DNA of 36,426 nt from the NCBI GenBank assembly GCA_031268935.1, contig JAIRWL010000028.1, positions 1 to 36,426 of the forward strand. The letters run 5' to 3'. Under the pieces are notes generated by a model that saw nothing but the letters and a program-made list of their open reading frames with translations, did no database searches and was not told the origin of the DNA. Shown here in pieces: positions 1 through 8,002 of this stretch. Each line of letters starts with the position of its first letter. Within the stretch, counting starts at the first letter, position 1. The translations under genes were made by a program, and so were the position numbers. This stretch comes from Holosporales bacterium (GTDB lineage: Bacteria; Pseudomonadota; Alphaproteobacteria; RUG11792).

Positions 1-79
1 CCACACCCCCCCCCCCCCCCGGCCGGCCACTCCCCCACCCCCCCCCCCCCCCCCCCCCCCCCCGCGGGGCCGGCCCCCC
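1..79. repeat. Poly-C / GGCCGG low-complexity contig end
   Basis: Almost pure C with short GGCCGG and GCGGGG islands. The reading frame of the following gene stays open through it, but the residues encoded here (Pro, Arg, Gly) do not match the signal peptide found at this place in the paralogous gene at 866-1588, whereas matching begins at about position 77-80. The stretch therefore looks like an edge artefact (for example a poly-G sequencing tail read on the other strand) or a collapsed repeat, not real coding sequence. The right end of the window is its approximate reverse complement. Confidence 0.75.
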
Positions 80-688
80 ACGTACCCAATCCTCCTTGGT
101 GTGATTCATGATATCTGGTGTGGGGATTCTCCTACTGAAGAGGATTACACCGGGGACTTCAAGGCTGTTGAAATTGATCCTACCCCGGATTTCTCTCTCC
201 CCGTGATGGCTTGTTATCAGGCTGGGATACGAGAGGGATCCTCTGTCCCGGTTATCCCGAATTCCCTTCTTTTTGCCAACTCTGAGTTTTTCATCCCAGG
301 GACTGGGGATGCCCGCGGAGGATATCTCTCCGCCCTGAAAAAGGCTGAGTGGGATGTATCCCTATCTTCCTCCCTTACCGAGAACATCCAGGGAGGGGAT
401 CTGTGGCGGTTGCACATGAGGCCTTACTCCGGAGATAATGAGGTGTGGAGGTTCCTGGGGATGTCCCCTGTGTATGAGATCCTAACCGAGGGAGGTCTTG
501 TCGGTTCTGTTATGGCATCCCCTTCTACCGAATATCCATATCTAGGCGCCCTAGCTTGCGCATATATGACTGGTTTCGAGGTGAGTAGACAGCAGAGACT
601 GAGAGATGAGGCTACTATACTGAAAGCGGATTTGGCGAGGCTGAAATCGGAGGTGGCTAGCTTGAAAGCTTTGAGTCCTCAAGTGTAA
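80..688 (+). CDS. Secreted protein of unknown family, copy 1 (5' truncated)
   Basis: I do not recognise the family. It is a paralogue of the next gene: shared blocks are an early YPILLG/FPLLLG stretch encoded at 83-100, an IP-x-x-(L/I)LFA block, a PYSG-x-x-x-(V/M)W-x-x-LG block, and an AY-(M/L)-(T/A)-G-(F/Y)-E helix leading into a charged coiled coil. The earliest good start inside the window is GTG 101, but homology begins before it (about codon 80), so the true start and signal peptide are missing because of the C-rich contig end. The C-terminus is a short heptad-like coiled coil (about the last 40 residues) and, unlike copy 2, lacks a membrane segment. Base composition is much richer in G+C than the housekeeping genes. 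Probably exported; function unknown. Confidence 0.7.
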   Translation, partial: TYPILLGVIHDIWCGDSPTEEDYTGDFKAVEIDPTPDFSLPVMACYQAGIREGSSVPVIPNSLLFANSEFFIPGTGDARGGYLSALKKAEWDVSLSSSLTENIQGGDLWRLHMRPYSGDNEVWRFLGMSPVYEILTEGGLVGSVMASPSTEYPYLGALACAYMTGFEVSRQQRLRDEATILKADLARLKSEVASLKALSPQV

Positions 689-865
689 ACGAGTATTCCT
701 TCTCCTGGGGCTTGGGTTGGGACAATTGCTTGTGGATATCATCCTGACGGATGGTAGCTGTGAGAGCCTTAACAGGGAGGAAAGATATAGCCGGGTAATG
801 AAATTATAATTATACTCTGCTATTATGAGGGAGGTGAGCTGCTTTTTTTTACCGAGGGATGGATG

Positions 866-1588
866 ATGACCAAATTTCTGAAGATGATAACTCTGACGGC
901 CTGTTTCCTACTCCCGACCTATGGCCTTGCTTGCGAAACTGCGAAATTCCCTCTCCTGCTTGGCATGATTCGTGAACTGACCCATGGGGTTACTCACCGT
1001 ACTGGGGACGACTGGCCAGGTTCCGATGCTCTTGTTGATACCGCTGATCCATTGGTCTTGCGGGCATTTCAGCTGGGAAGGGCGGATGTTGATCGTGCCC
1101 GATTCATACCTCCTACCATCCTGTTTGCCGATTTCGAACGTTTGGTCCAGGGAGAAGCGGATGGACGTTCCTGTTGTTTAGAGGCCTTGAAGCTCACGGG
1201 AGGGCTCTGGTTGGAGGCCTTGAATCCCGGCCAAGAGGATGCTCCGATTAGGGTTTCTCCTTATTCCGGAGCCGACCCGATGTGGTCCTCCCTGGGATTC
1301 GAGGTCGATCTCGGGGCTTCGTCCGGGCCCGCCGATGAGATGAGCCGTTTGTGTGAACTGACCCTGGCTTACTTGGCGGGCTACGAAAGGGCGCGGCACC
1401 AGAGAATGCAAGAGGAGTTGGAGATACTGGAAGCACCTCGGGCGCTTGCCCTGGTCTCTGGGTCTAAGGCTAATATGCTGCTGGTTGGGTTTAGTGCGGC
1501 GATGGTTGCGGGGGGTTATATGTATAGGTATTGGCAAAAGAAGAAGGCCTATTGCTGCGATATACTGCACCTGGGAGCCCATGCTTGA
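866..1588 (+). CDS. Secreted, C-terminally membrane-anchored protein, copy 2 of the same family
   Basis: A 240-residue protein of unknown function, paralogous to the gene just upstream. ATG 866 is preferred over the adjacent ATG 863 because GAGGGA at 854-859 then lies six bases upstream. Residues 1-22 form a signal peptide (basic start, hydrophobic core, cleavage near GLA-C), followed by a globular domain carrying the family blocks (FPLLLG, IPPTILFA, PYSG...W..LG, AYLAGYE). A charged helix follows, then a hydrophobic segment near residues 203-221 with a basic tail (YWQKKK), so the C-terminus is probably an inner-membrane anchor with a periplasmic body. An isolated TATAAT lies at 805-810 but I see no matching -35. 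The Cys at the signal cleavage region does not form a good lipobox. The pair looks like a tandem duplication followed by divergence. Confidence 0.75.
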   Translation: MTKFLKMITLTACFLLPTYGLACETAKFPLLLGMIRELTHGVTHRTGDDWPGSDALVDTADPLVLRAFQLGRADVDRARFIPPTILFADFERLVQGEADGRSCCLEALKLTGGLWLEALNPGQEDAPIRVSPYSGADPMWSSLGFEVDLGASSGPADEMSRLCELTLAYLAGYERARHQRMQEELEILEAPRALALVSGSKANMLLVGFSAAMVAGGYMYRYWQKKKAYCCDILHLGAHA

Positions 1589-1709
1589 CCCGCGATCTGG
1601 ATGACCCCAAAAAGGCCGACCGCTATGACCTGGGATGCCGGGCTAGGAACAGCGCCGAAACATAACATTTTCATTTAATTAGCCTGAAATTACAATCAGA
1701 ATTCTGGGA

Positions 1710-1738
1710 TTGTGGGACCAATAATTTTATGTTAGAAT
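1710..1738 (+). promoter_or_regulatory. Sigma-70-type promoter for the MFS gene
   Basis: TTGTGG (1710-1715) and TAGAAT (1733-1738) are separated by 17 bases and sit about 30 bases before the start at 1770. This is a good match to the housekeeping consensus. Position and spacing are read directly; activity is inferred. Confidence 0.55.
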
Positions 1739-1769
1739 GGCGCTTTCGTTAATGAAATAATCTATTTAT

Positions 1770-2981
1770 ATGCGTTTCTCGAAGGGGTTCTTTGATTCTC
1801 TGCGAAGTTCGATTCCCAGGGCCGTTTGGATTGTCGGCTTGTCTTCTCTTTTGGTCAATGTTTCTACTTCCGTCGTTTTCGCGGGGTCTGCCCTTTATTT
1901 GAAGACGGTCATTGGGGTTTCGATTGCGACGATCGGGCTGGCCGAGGCGTTGGTCGAAGCAATAGCTTATGGAGTCCGAATTTTTTCCGGCGTGTTTAGC
2001 GATTATATGCGGCGCAGGAAACCTCTAATGCTTTTGGGATTTACGATGCTCGCGGTCGCAAAACCGATGCTGGCCCTGTCAAAATCTTTCGGGGAAGTAC
2101 TCACCGCCCGAGCAATCGATCGAATCGGAAACGGCATTCAGGCTACTCCGAGAGAAGCTCTAATCAGTGATTTAGCTCAAAAAGAACACAAGGGAGCATG
2201 CTTCGGTATGAGGCAATCCCTAGCCGTTATCGGCTCCACGATCGGAGGGATATTTGGAATCGTCGTCATGCAGGTGACTCACAATGATTTCGAATTTATG
2301 TTTATCTTAGCTTCCATACCAGCCACCTTGGCCATCTTTATCTTATTGTTTTTTGTTCATGAAAAAAAGAGTGAGCCTAGTCAACACAAATCAGATCGCC
2401 GGAAAATCCGGATACAAGATCTAAAATTATTGGGCAAAAAATTCTGGATATTAATGATCATCGTGGTCGCGACGATGACGGCTCGTTTTAGCGAGGTTTT
2501 TATATCATTATTTGCCTGCGGAAGTTTTGAGCTTGATGTGGCGTATGGTACCTCCATCACAATCATTTACAATCTATTTTCTGTCTTCGTTTCCTACCCG
2601 ATGGGGAAGTTGTCGGACCGAATGAACAGGACTACCGTCCTTTTTATTGGAATAATTTTTCTAGCTTTGGCACACTTAACAATTGGTTGCGCTAGTGGAT
2701 TATCAATGATTTTCCTAGGAACGATATTTTGGGGAATTCAAAGAGGTATTACGGAGGCCATGTTTGCGACTTTGGTTTCTGATTACGTTCCTAAAAATCT
2801 ACGCGGGACTGGGTTTGGAACGTATTATCTTATCGTTTCGATATCGGCCGCTAGTGCGAGCGCTCTAGCCGGGATGGTATCTCAATCCTTTGGAGAAGGA
2901 GCCGCCTTCCTTAGTGGCGCTTGTATATGTTGTTTTTCCATTATTTTTCTTCTATTTTTCAGAAAATCTCTGTCGGCTTAA
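1770..2981 (+). CDS. Major facilitator superfamily transporter
   Basis: A 403-residue polytopic membrane protein with about 12 hydrophobic segments. The loop between helices 2 and 3 carries the MFS signature-like DYMRRRKP after a conserved G-x-x-SD, and a second signature DRIGNGIQATPREALISD follows helix 4, as in bacterial drug/metabolite antiporters of the YttB/YfkF-like group. Substrate cannot be told; such transporters are often expanded in intracellular alphaproteobacteria, where they may import host metabolites (inference). Its own promoter lies just upstream. The last 30 bases overlap the 3' end of the convergent phosphatase gene. Confidence 0.85.
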   Translation: MRFSKGFFDSLRSSIPRAVWIVGLSSLLVNVSTSVVFAGSALYLKTVIGVSIATIGLAEALVEAIAYGVRIFSGVFSDYMRRRKPLMLLGFTMLAVAKPMLALSKSFGEVLTARAIDRIGNGIQATPREALISDLAQKEHKGACFGMRQSLAVIGSTIGGIFGIVVMQVTHNDFEFMFILASIPATLAIFILLFFVHEKKSEPSQHKSDRRKIRIQDLKLLGKKFWILMIIVVATMTARFSEVFISLFACGSFELDVAYGTSITIIYNLFSVFVSYPMGKLSDRMNRTTVLFIGIIFLALAHLTIGCASGLSMIFLGTIFWGIQRGITEAMFATLVSDYVPKNLRGTGFGTYYLIVSISAASASALAGMVSQSFGEGAAFLSGACICCFSIIFLLFFRKSLSA

Positions 2982-3746
2982 GCCGGGTATTTTGGACACT
3001 ATCCAAATTGCCAAATATATCGCAATCGGGAATAGTAGAAGGTTTAATTGACTGAGACATAATTCTGTTCTTTCAATGATTTCAGAAAATTTACCATACA
3101 TATGTACTACCACGAATAATCCTCCACACAATAATAATCCCGTAAATTTTTGGATCAACTCTGTTAGAGCAATTTTTATGCAGCATCTCATTCCAATGAG
3201 AAATCCAACAAAAATGTAAAATGCTGACCAGACGTGAGCTTCTGATATATAAAATAATTGCAGAGTGTAAAAGATGATAATTAATGATAAAATCGACATA
3301 ATGGTTATGTATCTGGGGGCATATTTCGTTTGCAAGAAATGATATATCGCAATTTCAGCGGATGCAAACGCAATAGCTCCAAAAATATCGTACCAATCAT
3401 GGAAATGCCGATATACGATCGCCGCCCCTATGCATCCCAGAATGGCAATAAGTACACCTCTTGCTATATGACTGGGAGTTTTGTAAACGAAATAACCATA
3501 AAAAATAGCGGAAGCGTGCATATGCCCGCTAGGGAAAGCGTATCCAGAACCCAGATGAGGGAAGAGCGGGACTTTAAAAACATTTTTCAATAAGGTATTA
3601 AAAACTATAACGAAACAAACAAAACACGCCGCATGTTCGAAATCTGCTCTGCGGTAATTGAACAAGATTCCCAAGATGATAATCGAAGCGATGACATCTA
3701 CTTGTCCCAATTTTAGGACGAAGCAGATGACATCGTCATCGATCAT
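2952..3746 (-). CDS. PAP2-superfamily membrane phosphatase
   Basis: A 264-residue polytopic membrane protein. The phosphatase signature is visible as Lys54/Lys58 with Pro60, the PSGH motif at residues 72-75, and an H-x3-D at His116/Asp120. These are the family's nucleophile-assisting and catalytic histidines. The arginine expected six residues before His116 is replaced by Ile110; Arg113 lies nearby and may serve. PAP2 enzymes dephosphorylate lipid phosphates such as undecaprenyl pyrophosphate, phosphatidate or lipid A. The gene lies 29 bases after bamA on the same strand and likely belongs to the rseP-bamA unit, suggesting an envelope lipid role. Its C-terminus overlaps the MFS gene by 30 bases tail to tail. 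Confidence 0.8.
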   Translation of the reverse strand: MIDDDVICFVLKLGQVDVIASIIILGILFNYRRADFEHAACFVCFVIVFNTLLKNVFKVPLFPHLGSGYAFPSGHMHASAIFYGYFVYKTPSHIARGVLIAILGCIGAAIVYRHFHDWYDIFGAIAFASAEIAIYHFLQTKYAPRYITIMSILSLIIIFYTLQLFYISEAHVWSAFYIFVGFLIGMRCCIKIALTELIQKFTGLLLCGGLFVVVHMYGKFSEIIERTELCLSQLNLLLFPIAIYLAIWIVSKIPGLSRQRFSEK

Positions 3747-3775
3747 GGAATCACATTTTCCCTCAGAATGCCCTC

Positions 3776-6367
3776 CTAAAACGTTGTACTGTAACCTACC
3801 AAGAATCGGTATGGTTCGTCGTACTTTTCTCTCCGGATCGGGAAGGCAAACGTAAATTTCAGAGGTCCTAACGGAGTTACGAGCGATATACCCAAACCAA
3901 CCGAAACTCTAATTTTCTTCGAATCACGGATTTTGTGACTTACCATCATAGAACCTGTCTCCTTATCGAAAGCACAAGTGATGTGATCCTCCTTGATTAC
4001 AATATCTTTCATATCGATCGCGGAATTACCATCTACTATAGAGATATTATTATGTTTATCGACTATAACCTTCTTACCAGTTTTAACCAAGAAAGAGTCT
4101 CCCTTTTCTGGAGCGCCCCACAGAGTACCAAAATCAGTAAATCCAAACCCTCTGAGGCAAAGTTCTTCGGAGAATCCGATTGGGAATGTAAGCTCTACGG
4201 TTCCCTTCCAATATTTGGTAGCTCCAGCATAATCCCTGAATACCGCGGATTTGATAACCGGCTGGCCGGTTAATGGATGTTGCGTCACTACGGCACGAAT
4301 GGTTTCGGCCATCGGACCAAGACCGCAATCATCAAATCCTCTGAAGGAATCTAATCCGAGGACGAAGCTATCGGCAATATTAGGTTTCTTGCTTCCTACT
4401 TTAGTAAGTAATCCGAATGACATAGAAAATTTAACATTTGTTTTTCGATTAATAGGGAGAACATAAGATCCAAATAACTCATTTTTCAGGTGACGAGCAT
4501 CTCCACCTAGTCCAGCGATCGTCGTGCCAAGTCCGGCTCGCAATGATCCCTTTAACCCGGTCAAGAATGAAGTCCCGTAGCTAATCGTATGCTTCATGGC
4601 CGACGAATTACATTTCCCAGGTCGCGTGGCACTAACCGTCTCGCCATCCCTTTTCATAACCTGGTATTTAATGATCGGAGTGGCATGAGGCATGACATCC
4701 TCGAACTTCCGATTCGTCAGGGTATAATCCCAGCTCTGAGCAAAATTGGAGCTCAGGCTGTATGATGCCCCCAAAGATCCACCAATCTCTTTCGTTGAGA
4801 AGGCGTCCCATCTACTGCTTTGACACATGAATCCACCTACGGAACCAGTGATATCTTTGTCAAAGATGTGAGGATCGGCCACATTTACATGAACATTATT
4901 CAAGAATTTAAACTTACTTTTCCTAGCTACGCGAGTCTCCTTTCCAGTCGTCGGATCAATCTCATAGCTGCTGCCGGTCCTCGCTCTGCTAGATCCAAGA
5001 AATACACTGAGAGATTTTCCGGTGCCCAAGAAATTGGACTCGCTATAAGACAAATCTATCCCAACTCCATCTGATGACGAATAAGTCGCCGCTGCCATCG
5101 CTTCCCCAGTCGAGCCTTCTTCAAGAGAAACTTGGATAATGCATTTATCTGGAGCATTTGGATCTTGAATCGCTTCAATATTAACTGATTTAAAATATCC
5201 TAGGTTTCGTAAGCTGGATTCCGCCATATTAACCATAATTTGGCTGTACGCATCTCCTTCTTCGATCGGAATTTCTCTCCGAATAATATGATCACGAGTC
5301 CTAGTATTACCTTTAATGATAATCTTCGAAACGTAAACTCTATCTCCCTCAGATAAATTGAAAGTAACCCCAACCGCTCCTTTTGCGGTATCTTTTTCGA
5401 GTTTTGGCTCAACATTAACCGAAGAAAATCCTTTTTCACCGGCTCGTTTGGCGATTTGCATCGCGTCGACGTTCAAAAGGACGGCATTAAATACCTCGCC
5501 TCTCTTACAATAAAGATTGCATGCTATATCCTTTTCTGGCAATTTTTTGATGTGAGATTTCACATTTATGTTGCCAAAACTGAATAGACGGCCCTCATCT
5601 ATCGCAAACGTTAAAACAAACTCTTTCTTATCATAAGACAATTCAGCCGTCGCTGAAACCACCATAGCATCAGCATAACCTTTCTCTCGATAGAACCTGA
5701 CAAGGGCCGCCTTATCTTCGGCCACACGTTCCGGATCATATACATCATCCGTTACGAGGAACCTGTACCATCTCTTTACCCTCGAGAAAATGACATCTCT
5801 CAATTCACTAGCAGAGAAAGAATTGTTCCCAACGAAAACGATACGCCCAATCCCCGCGGAATCTCCTTCATTAATCTCGAAAACTAAATTTACCTGATTA
5901 TTAGGGAGGCGAATAATTTTAGGTTCAACAGAGGCATTATATCGCCCTATTTTACGGTAAGCATCTAACAAGCCTTGTTGAATTTCCTTTATTTTCGCCG
6001 GAGATAACGTCTCCCTTGCTTTCAACGTTGCCGCCTTTGCAATATCTCGATCTGAGAGATTCTTGTTTCCTTCAAAAGATATCTTATTTATAATCGACGC
6101 TTCTTTTACCTTTACGACCATAACCGATCCGCGCATTTCGATTGTGACTTCTTCAAAAAACCCGGTCGCATCCAAAGCTTTCAGAGCTTCATTGATGGTA
6201 TCTGGATCTCCACTGTCTCCAACGCTCACTGGCAAGTACGATGCGACCGTTTCTTGCTCAACTCGGTTGCATCCGACGTACTCTATTTTCGAAATCCGTT
6301 CAGCCAATGATGATTGGGTAAACAAGATCCCGACCACAAAACACACAAAAAAATGTAATGCTTTCAT
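3776..6367 (-). CDS. bamA: Outer membrane protein assembly factor BamA
   Basis: An 863-residue Omp85 protein, the essential insertase for outer-membrane beta-barrels. Residues 1-22 are a signal peptide (cleavage after SLA). About 400 residues of POTRA repeats follow, with typical motifs such as the EGNKNLSDRDI, VGNNSFSASELRD and KGNTRTRDHIIRREI starts of successive domains. The rest is the barrel, with a LDSFRGFDDCGLGP segment matching the conserved (V/I)RGF lid-loop region, and it ends in Phe, as expected of a beta-signal. It is somewhat longer than the usual 760-810 residues. GAGGGA eight bases before the ATG supports the start. It follows rseP by 17 bases, the common alphaproteobacterial order. 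Confidence 0.95.
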   Translation of the reverse strand: MKALHFFVCFVVGILFTQSSLAERISKIEYVGCNRVEQETVASYLPVSVGDSGDPDTINEALKALDATGFFEEVTIEMRGSVMVVKVKEASIINKISFEGNKNLSDRDIAKAATLKARETLSPAKIKEIQQGLLDAYRKIGRYNASVEPKIIRLPNNQVNLVFEINEGDSAGIGRIVFVGNNSFSASELRDVIFSRVKRWYRFLVTDDVYDPERVAEDKAALVRFYREKGYADAMVVSATAELSYDKKEFVLTFAIDEGRLFSFGNINVKSHIKKLPEKDIACNLYCKRGEVFNAVLLNVDAMQIAKRAGEKGFSSVNVEPKLEKDTAKGAVGVTFNLSEGDRVYVSKIIIKGNTRTRDHIIRREIPIEEGDAYSQIMVNMAESSLRNLGYFKSVNIEAIQDPNAPDKCIIQVSLEEGSTGEAMAAATYSSSDGVGIDLSYSESNFLGTGKSLSVFLGSSRARTGSSYEIDPTTGKETRVARKSKFKFLNNVHVNVADPHIFDKDITGSVGGFMCQSSRWDAFSTKEIGGSLGASYSLSSNFAQSWDYTLTNRKFEDVMPHATPIIKYQVMKRDGETVSATRPGKCNSSAMKHTISYGTSFLTGLKGSLRAGLGTTIAGLGGDARHLKNELFGSYVLPINRKTNVKFSMSFGLLTKVGSKKPNIADSFVLGLDSFRGFDDCGLGPMAETIRAVVTQHPLTGQPVIKSAVFRDYAGATKYWKGTVELTFPIGFSEELCLRGFGFTDFGTLWGAPEKGDSFLVKTGKKVIVDKHNNISIVDGNSAIDMKDIVIKEDHITCAFDKETGSMMVSHKIRDSKKIRVSVGLGISLVTPLGPLKFTFAFPIRREKYDEPYRFLVGYSTTF

Positions 6368-6384
6368 CGTATCAATCCCTCAAC

Positions 6385-7485
6385 TTATTTGAAGATTTTA
6401 AAATTTGAAATATCATTCCAAAGCCCGAGTAACATCAAAGCTGCTACTAAAATAAGCCCTATCATAAAAATTATATCAATAACTTTTTTGGGTAATGGCC
6501 TACCAGATAACCATTCAATGGCCGAAATCAATATCATGCCCCCGTCCAGCACAGGAATTGGAAGTAAATTAACAGACCCTAGAATAATTGATAACATCGC
6601 CAACATCCATATAAAATTAGGGATACCAGATTCGGCGCTGGAGATTGCCATTTTTGCTATAGATAGAGCCCCTCCGACGTTTTTAGTACTTAATTCACCG
6701 GTAACAATCTTAAATATCGATGCAATATTGTCAACAGAAAATCTATAAGTTGTGGTTAAAGCGAAAACAATTCCATCAATTAATTGAAGCCTTTTGTATT
6801 TAACATTTTTGGTATCCGGAGAAATTCCCAGAATTTTAATTGGAGTAATTTTTCCATCTTCGTCGGCATACATTTTGATCTCAATATCTTGACACTGCCC
6901 ATCTGATTTTTTAACTTTAAGGCCCAAGACTTTTCCCTGAGATGCGATAATCTGATCCCTCAAATTGGAAAAAGTCTTTATCACTTTCCCATTGGCTTCT
7001 ACGATCGCGTCTCCATCACGTAATCCCGAAATATAAGCAAGCGACGACTCATCTTGGACCGAGATTTTGTTATTGTCTTCGGATACTCCATTGATCACGG
7101 AAAAGAAAAATAGAACAGTAATCGCAAAAAACAAATTCGCCAGAGGGCCCCCGAAAGCAATAAGCAATCTCTGCCATGGTTTTTTGCGATGCATCGACAT
7201 TCGATCCATATCTTCTTCAGAAAATCCATCAGGAATTGATTCCCTGACACTACTGATATCGGAATCTCCAAGCATCTTAACGTAACCACCAATTGGAAAA
7301 AGAGATATCCTCCATTTCAAACCGCGCTTGTCTTCTCGCTCCCAGAGGACGGGTCCTATACCGATAGAGAAGGCATGGACAAAGACGTGATTTTTTCGAG
7401 CCACAAGAAGATGTCCGAATTCGTGAACAACAATCAAAACGAAAATGACGATTACCAGAGAGGCAGTCGATCCGACGAAACCCAT
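6385..7485 (-). CDS. rseP: RIP metalloprotease RseP (site-2 protease)
   Basis: Membrane-embedded zinc protease that cleaves membrane-bound regulators and remnant signal peptides. From the chosen ATG 7485 (366 residues) the first helix carries the zinc motif HEFGH at residues 21-25. A PDZ domain follows in the middle, and the second catalytic motif LPIPVLDGG lies in the C-terminal membrane region. The frame stays open back to 7824, but that extension has no family similarity and its far end overlaps a promoter-like site. The chosen start puts the first helix where family members have it. An intermediate ATG at 7617 is preceded directly by AAGGAGGG with no spacer. Lies upstream of bamA in one operon; dxr and cdsA, often upstream in relatives, are absent here. 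Confidence 0.9.
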   Translation of the reverse strand: MGFVGSTASLVIVIFVLIVVHEFGHLLVARKNHVFVHAFSIGIGPVLWEREDKRGLKWRISLFPIGGYVKMLGDSDISSVRESIPDGFSEEDMDRMSMHRKKPWQRLLIAFGGPLANLFFAITVLFFFSVINGVSEDNNKISVQDESSLAYISGLRDGDAIVEANGKVIKTFSNLRDQIIASQGKVLGLKVKKSDGQCQDIEIKMYADEDGKITPIKILGISPDTKNVKYKRLQLIDGIVFALTTTYRFSVDNIASIFKIVTGELSTKNVGGALSIAKMAISSAESGIPNFIWMLAMLSIILGSVNLLPIPVLDGGMILISAIEWLSGRPLPKKVIDIIFMIGLILVAALMLLGLWNDISNFKIFK

Positions 7486-7801
7486 ATGATCCAAGTACCA
7501 GGCGATAGAACGGCCAAAACATGAACAGCATACCATAAAATCAGCGACTATGAACAAATATCCCTTAAAAGAGATGATAAATTGCCCAAAACCCCTTCTT
7601 GATAGAACAACGACCATCCCTCCTCCTTCTTTTTTTAAATAGCGGCGCATATAATGAGGACAGGCTTCACTTTTTTTTAGGTCGGCGTTATATCGGCGGC
7701 GAATTCCTGAGGAGGCGGCGATTCCTGGAGAAGGTAGGTTTCCTCGCAATCTCAGATGAATTAGGATGTATCGCCAGAATTGGGAAGAGCAGCCTAATTG
7801 A

Positions 7802-7829
7802 TATATAGTTAACCTACCGGTCAATACAA
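7802..7829 (-). promoter_or_regulatory. Candidate promoter for rseP-bamA operon
   Basis: On the minus strand, TTGTAT (7824-7829) and TATATA (7802-7807) with a 16-base spacer. It would give a leader of about 300 bases before the chosen rseP start. That leader holds a short direct repeat of GGCGGCGAATTCCTG-like units at 7695-7709 and 7714-7727. The site argues against the longest possible rseP frame. Confidence 0.4.
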
Positions 7830-7915
7830 AACAACTCGTCTTCAGTATTTTTTATACTGGCTAGTAATAAACTTCATCTCTCTTTATTTATATTACGTTT
7901 TATTAAGATAAGTAC

Positions 7916-7944
7916 TTGCATTTTATGATTGAAGTGTGTAATAT
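7916..7944 (+). promoter_or_regulatory. Strong promoter for the repeat-containing secreted protein
   Basis: TTGCAT (7916-7921), a 17-base spacer and TAATAT (7939-7944). The start point would fall near 7951, about 50 bases before the ATG at 8003, which has its own AGGGAG ribosome site. The site overlaps the first codons of the longest possible frame, which therefore cannot be the true start. Confidence 0.65.
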
Positions 7945-8002
7945 GTCTCCCGTACTTAACCAGCTCTCACTCAAACTGAGACAGCAGCATAGGGAGATCA
8001 AA

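Noticed and set aside
1178-1582. 134-codon minus-strand frame
   Set aside because: Shadow of the paralogous secreted gene at 866-1588; no start signals.
3935-4273. Plus-strand frames inside the bamA barrel region
   Set aside because: bamA is certain on the minus strand; these have no support.
7599-7808. 69-codon plus-strand frame before the repeat protein
   Set aside because: Overlaps the rseP leader, has no ribosome site and an unlikely composition (Arg runs).
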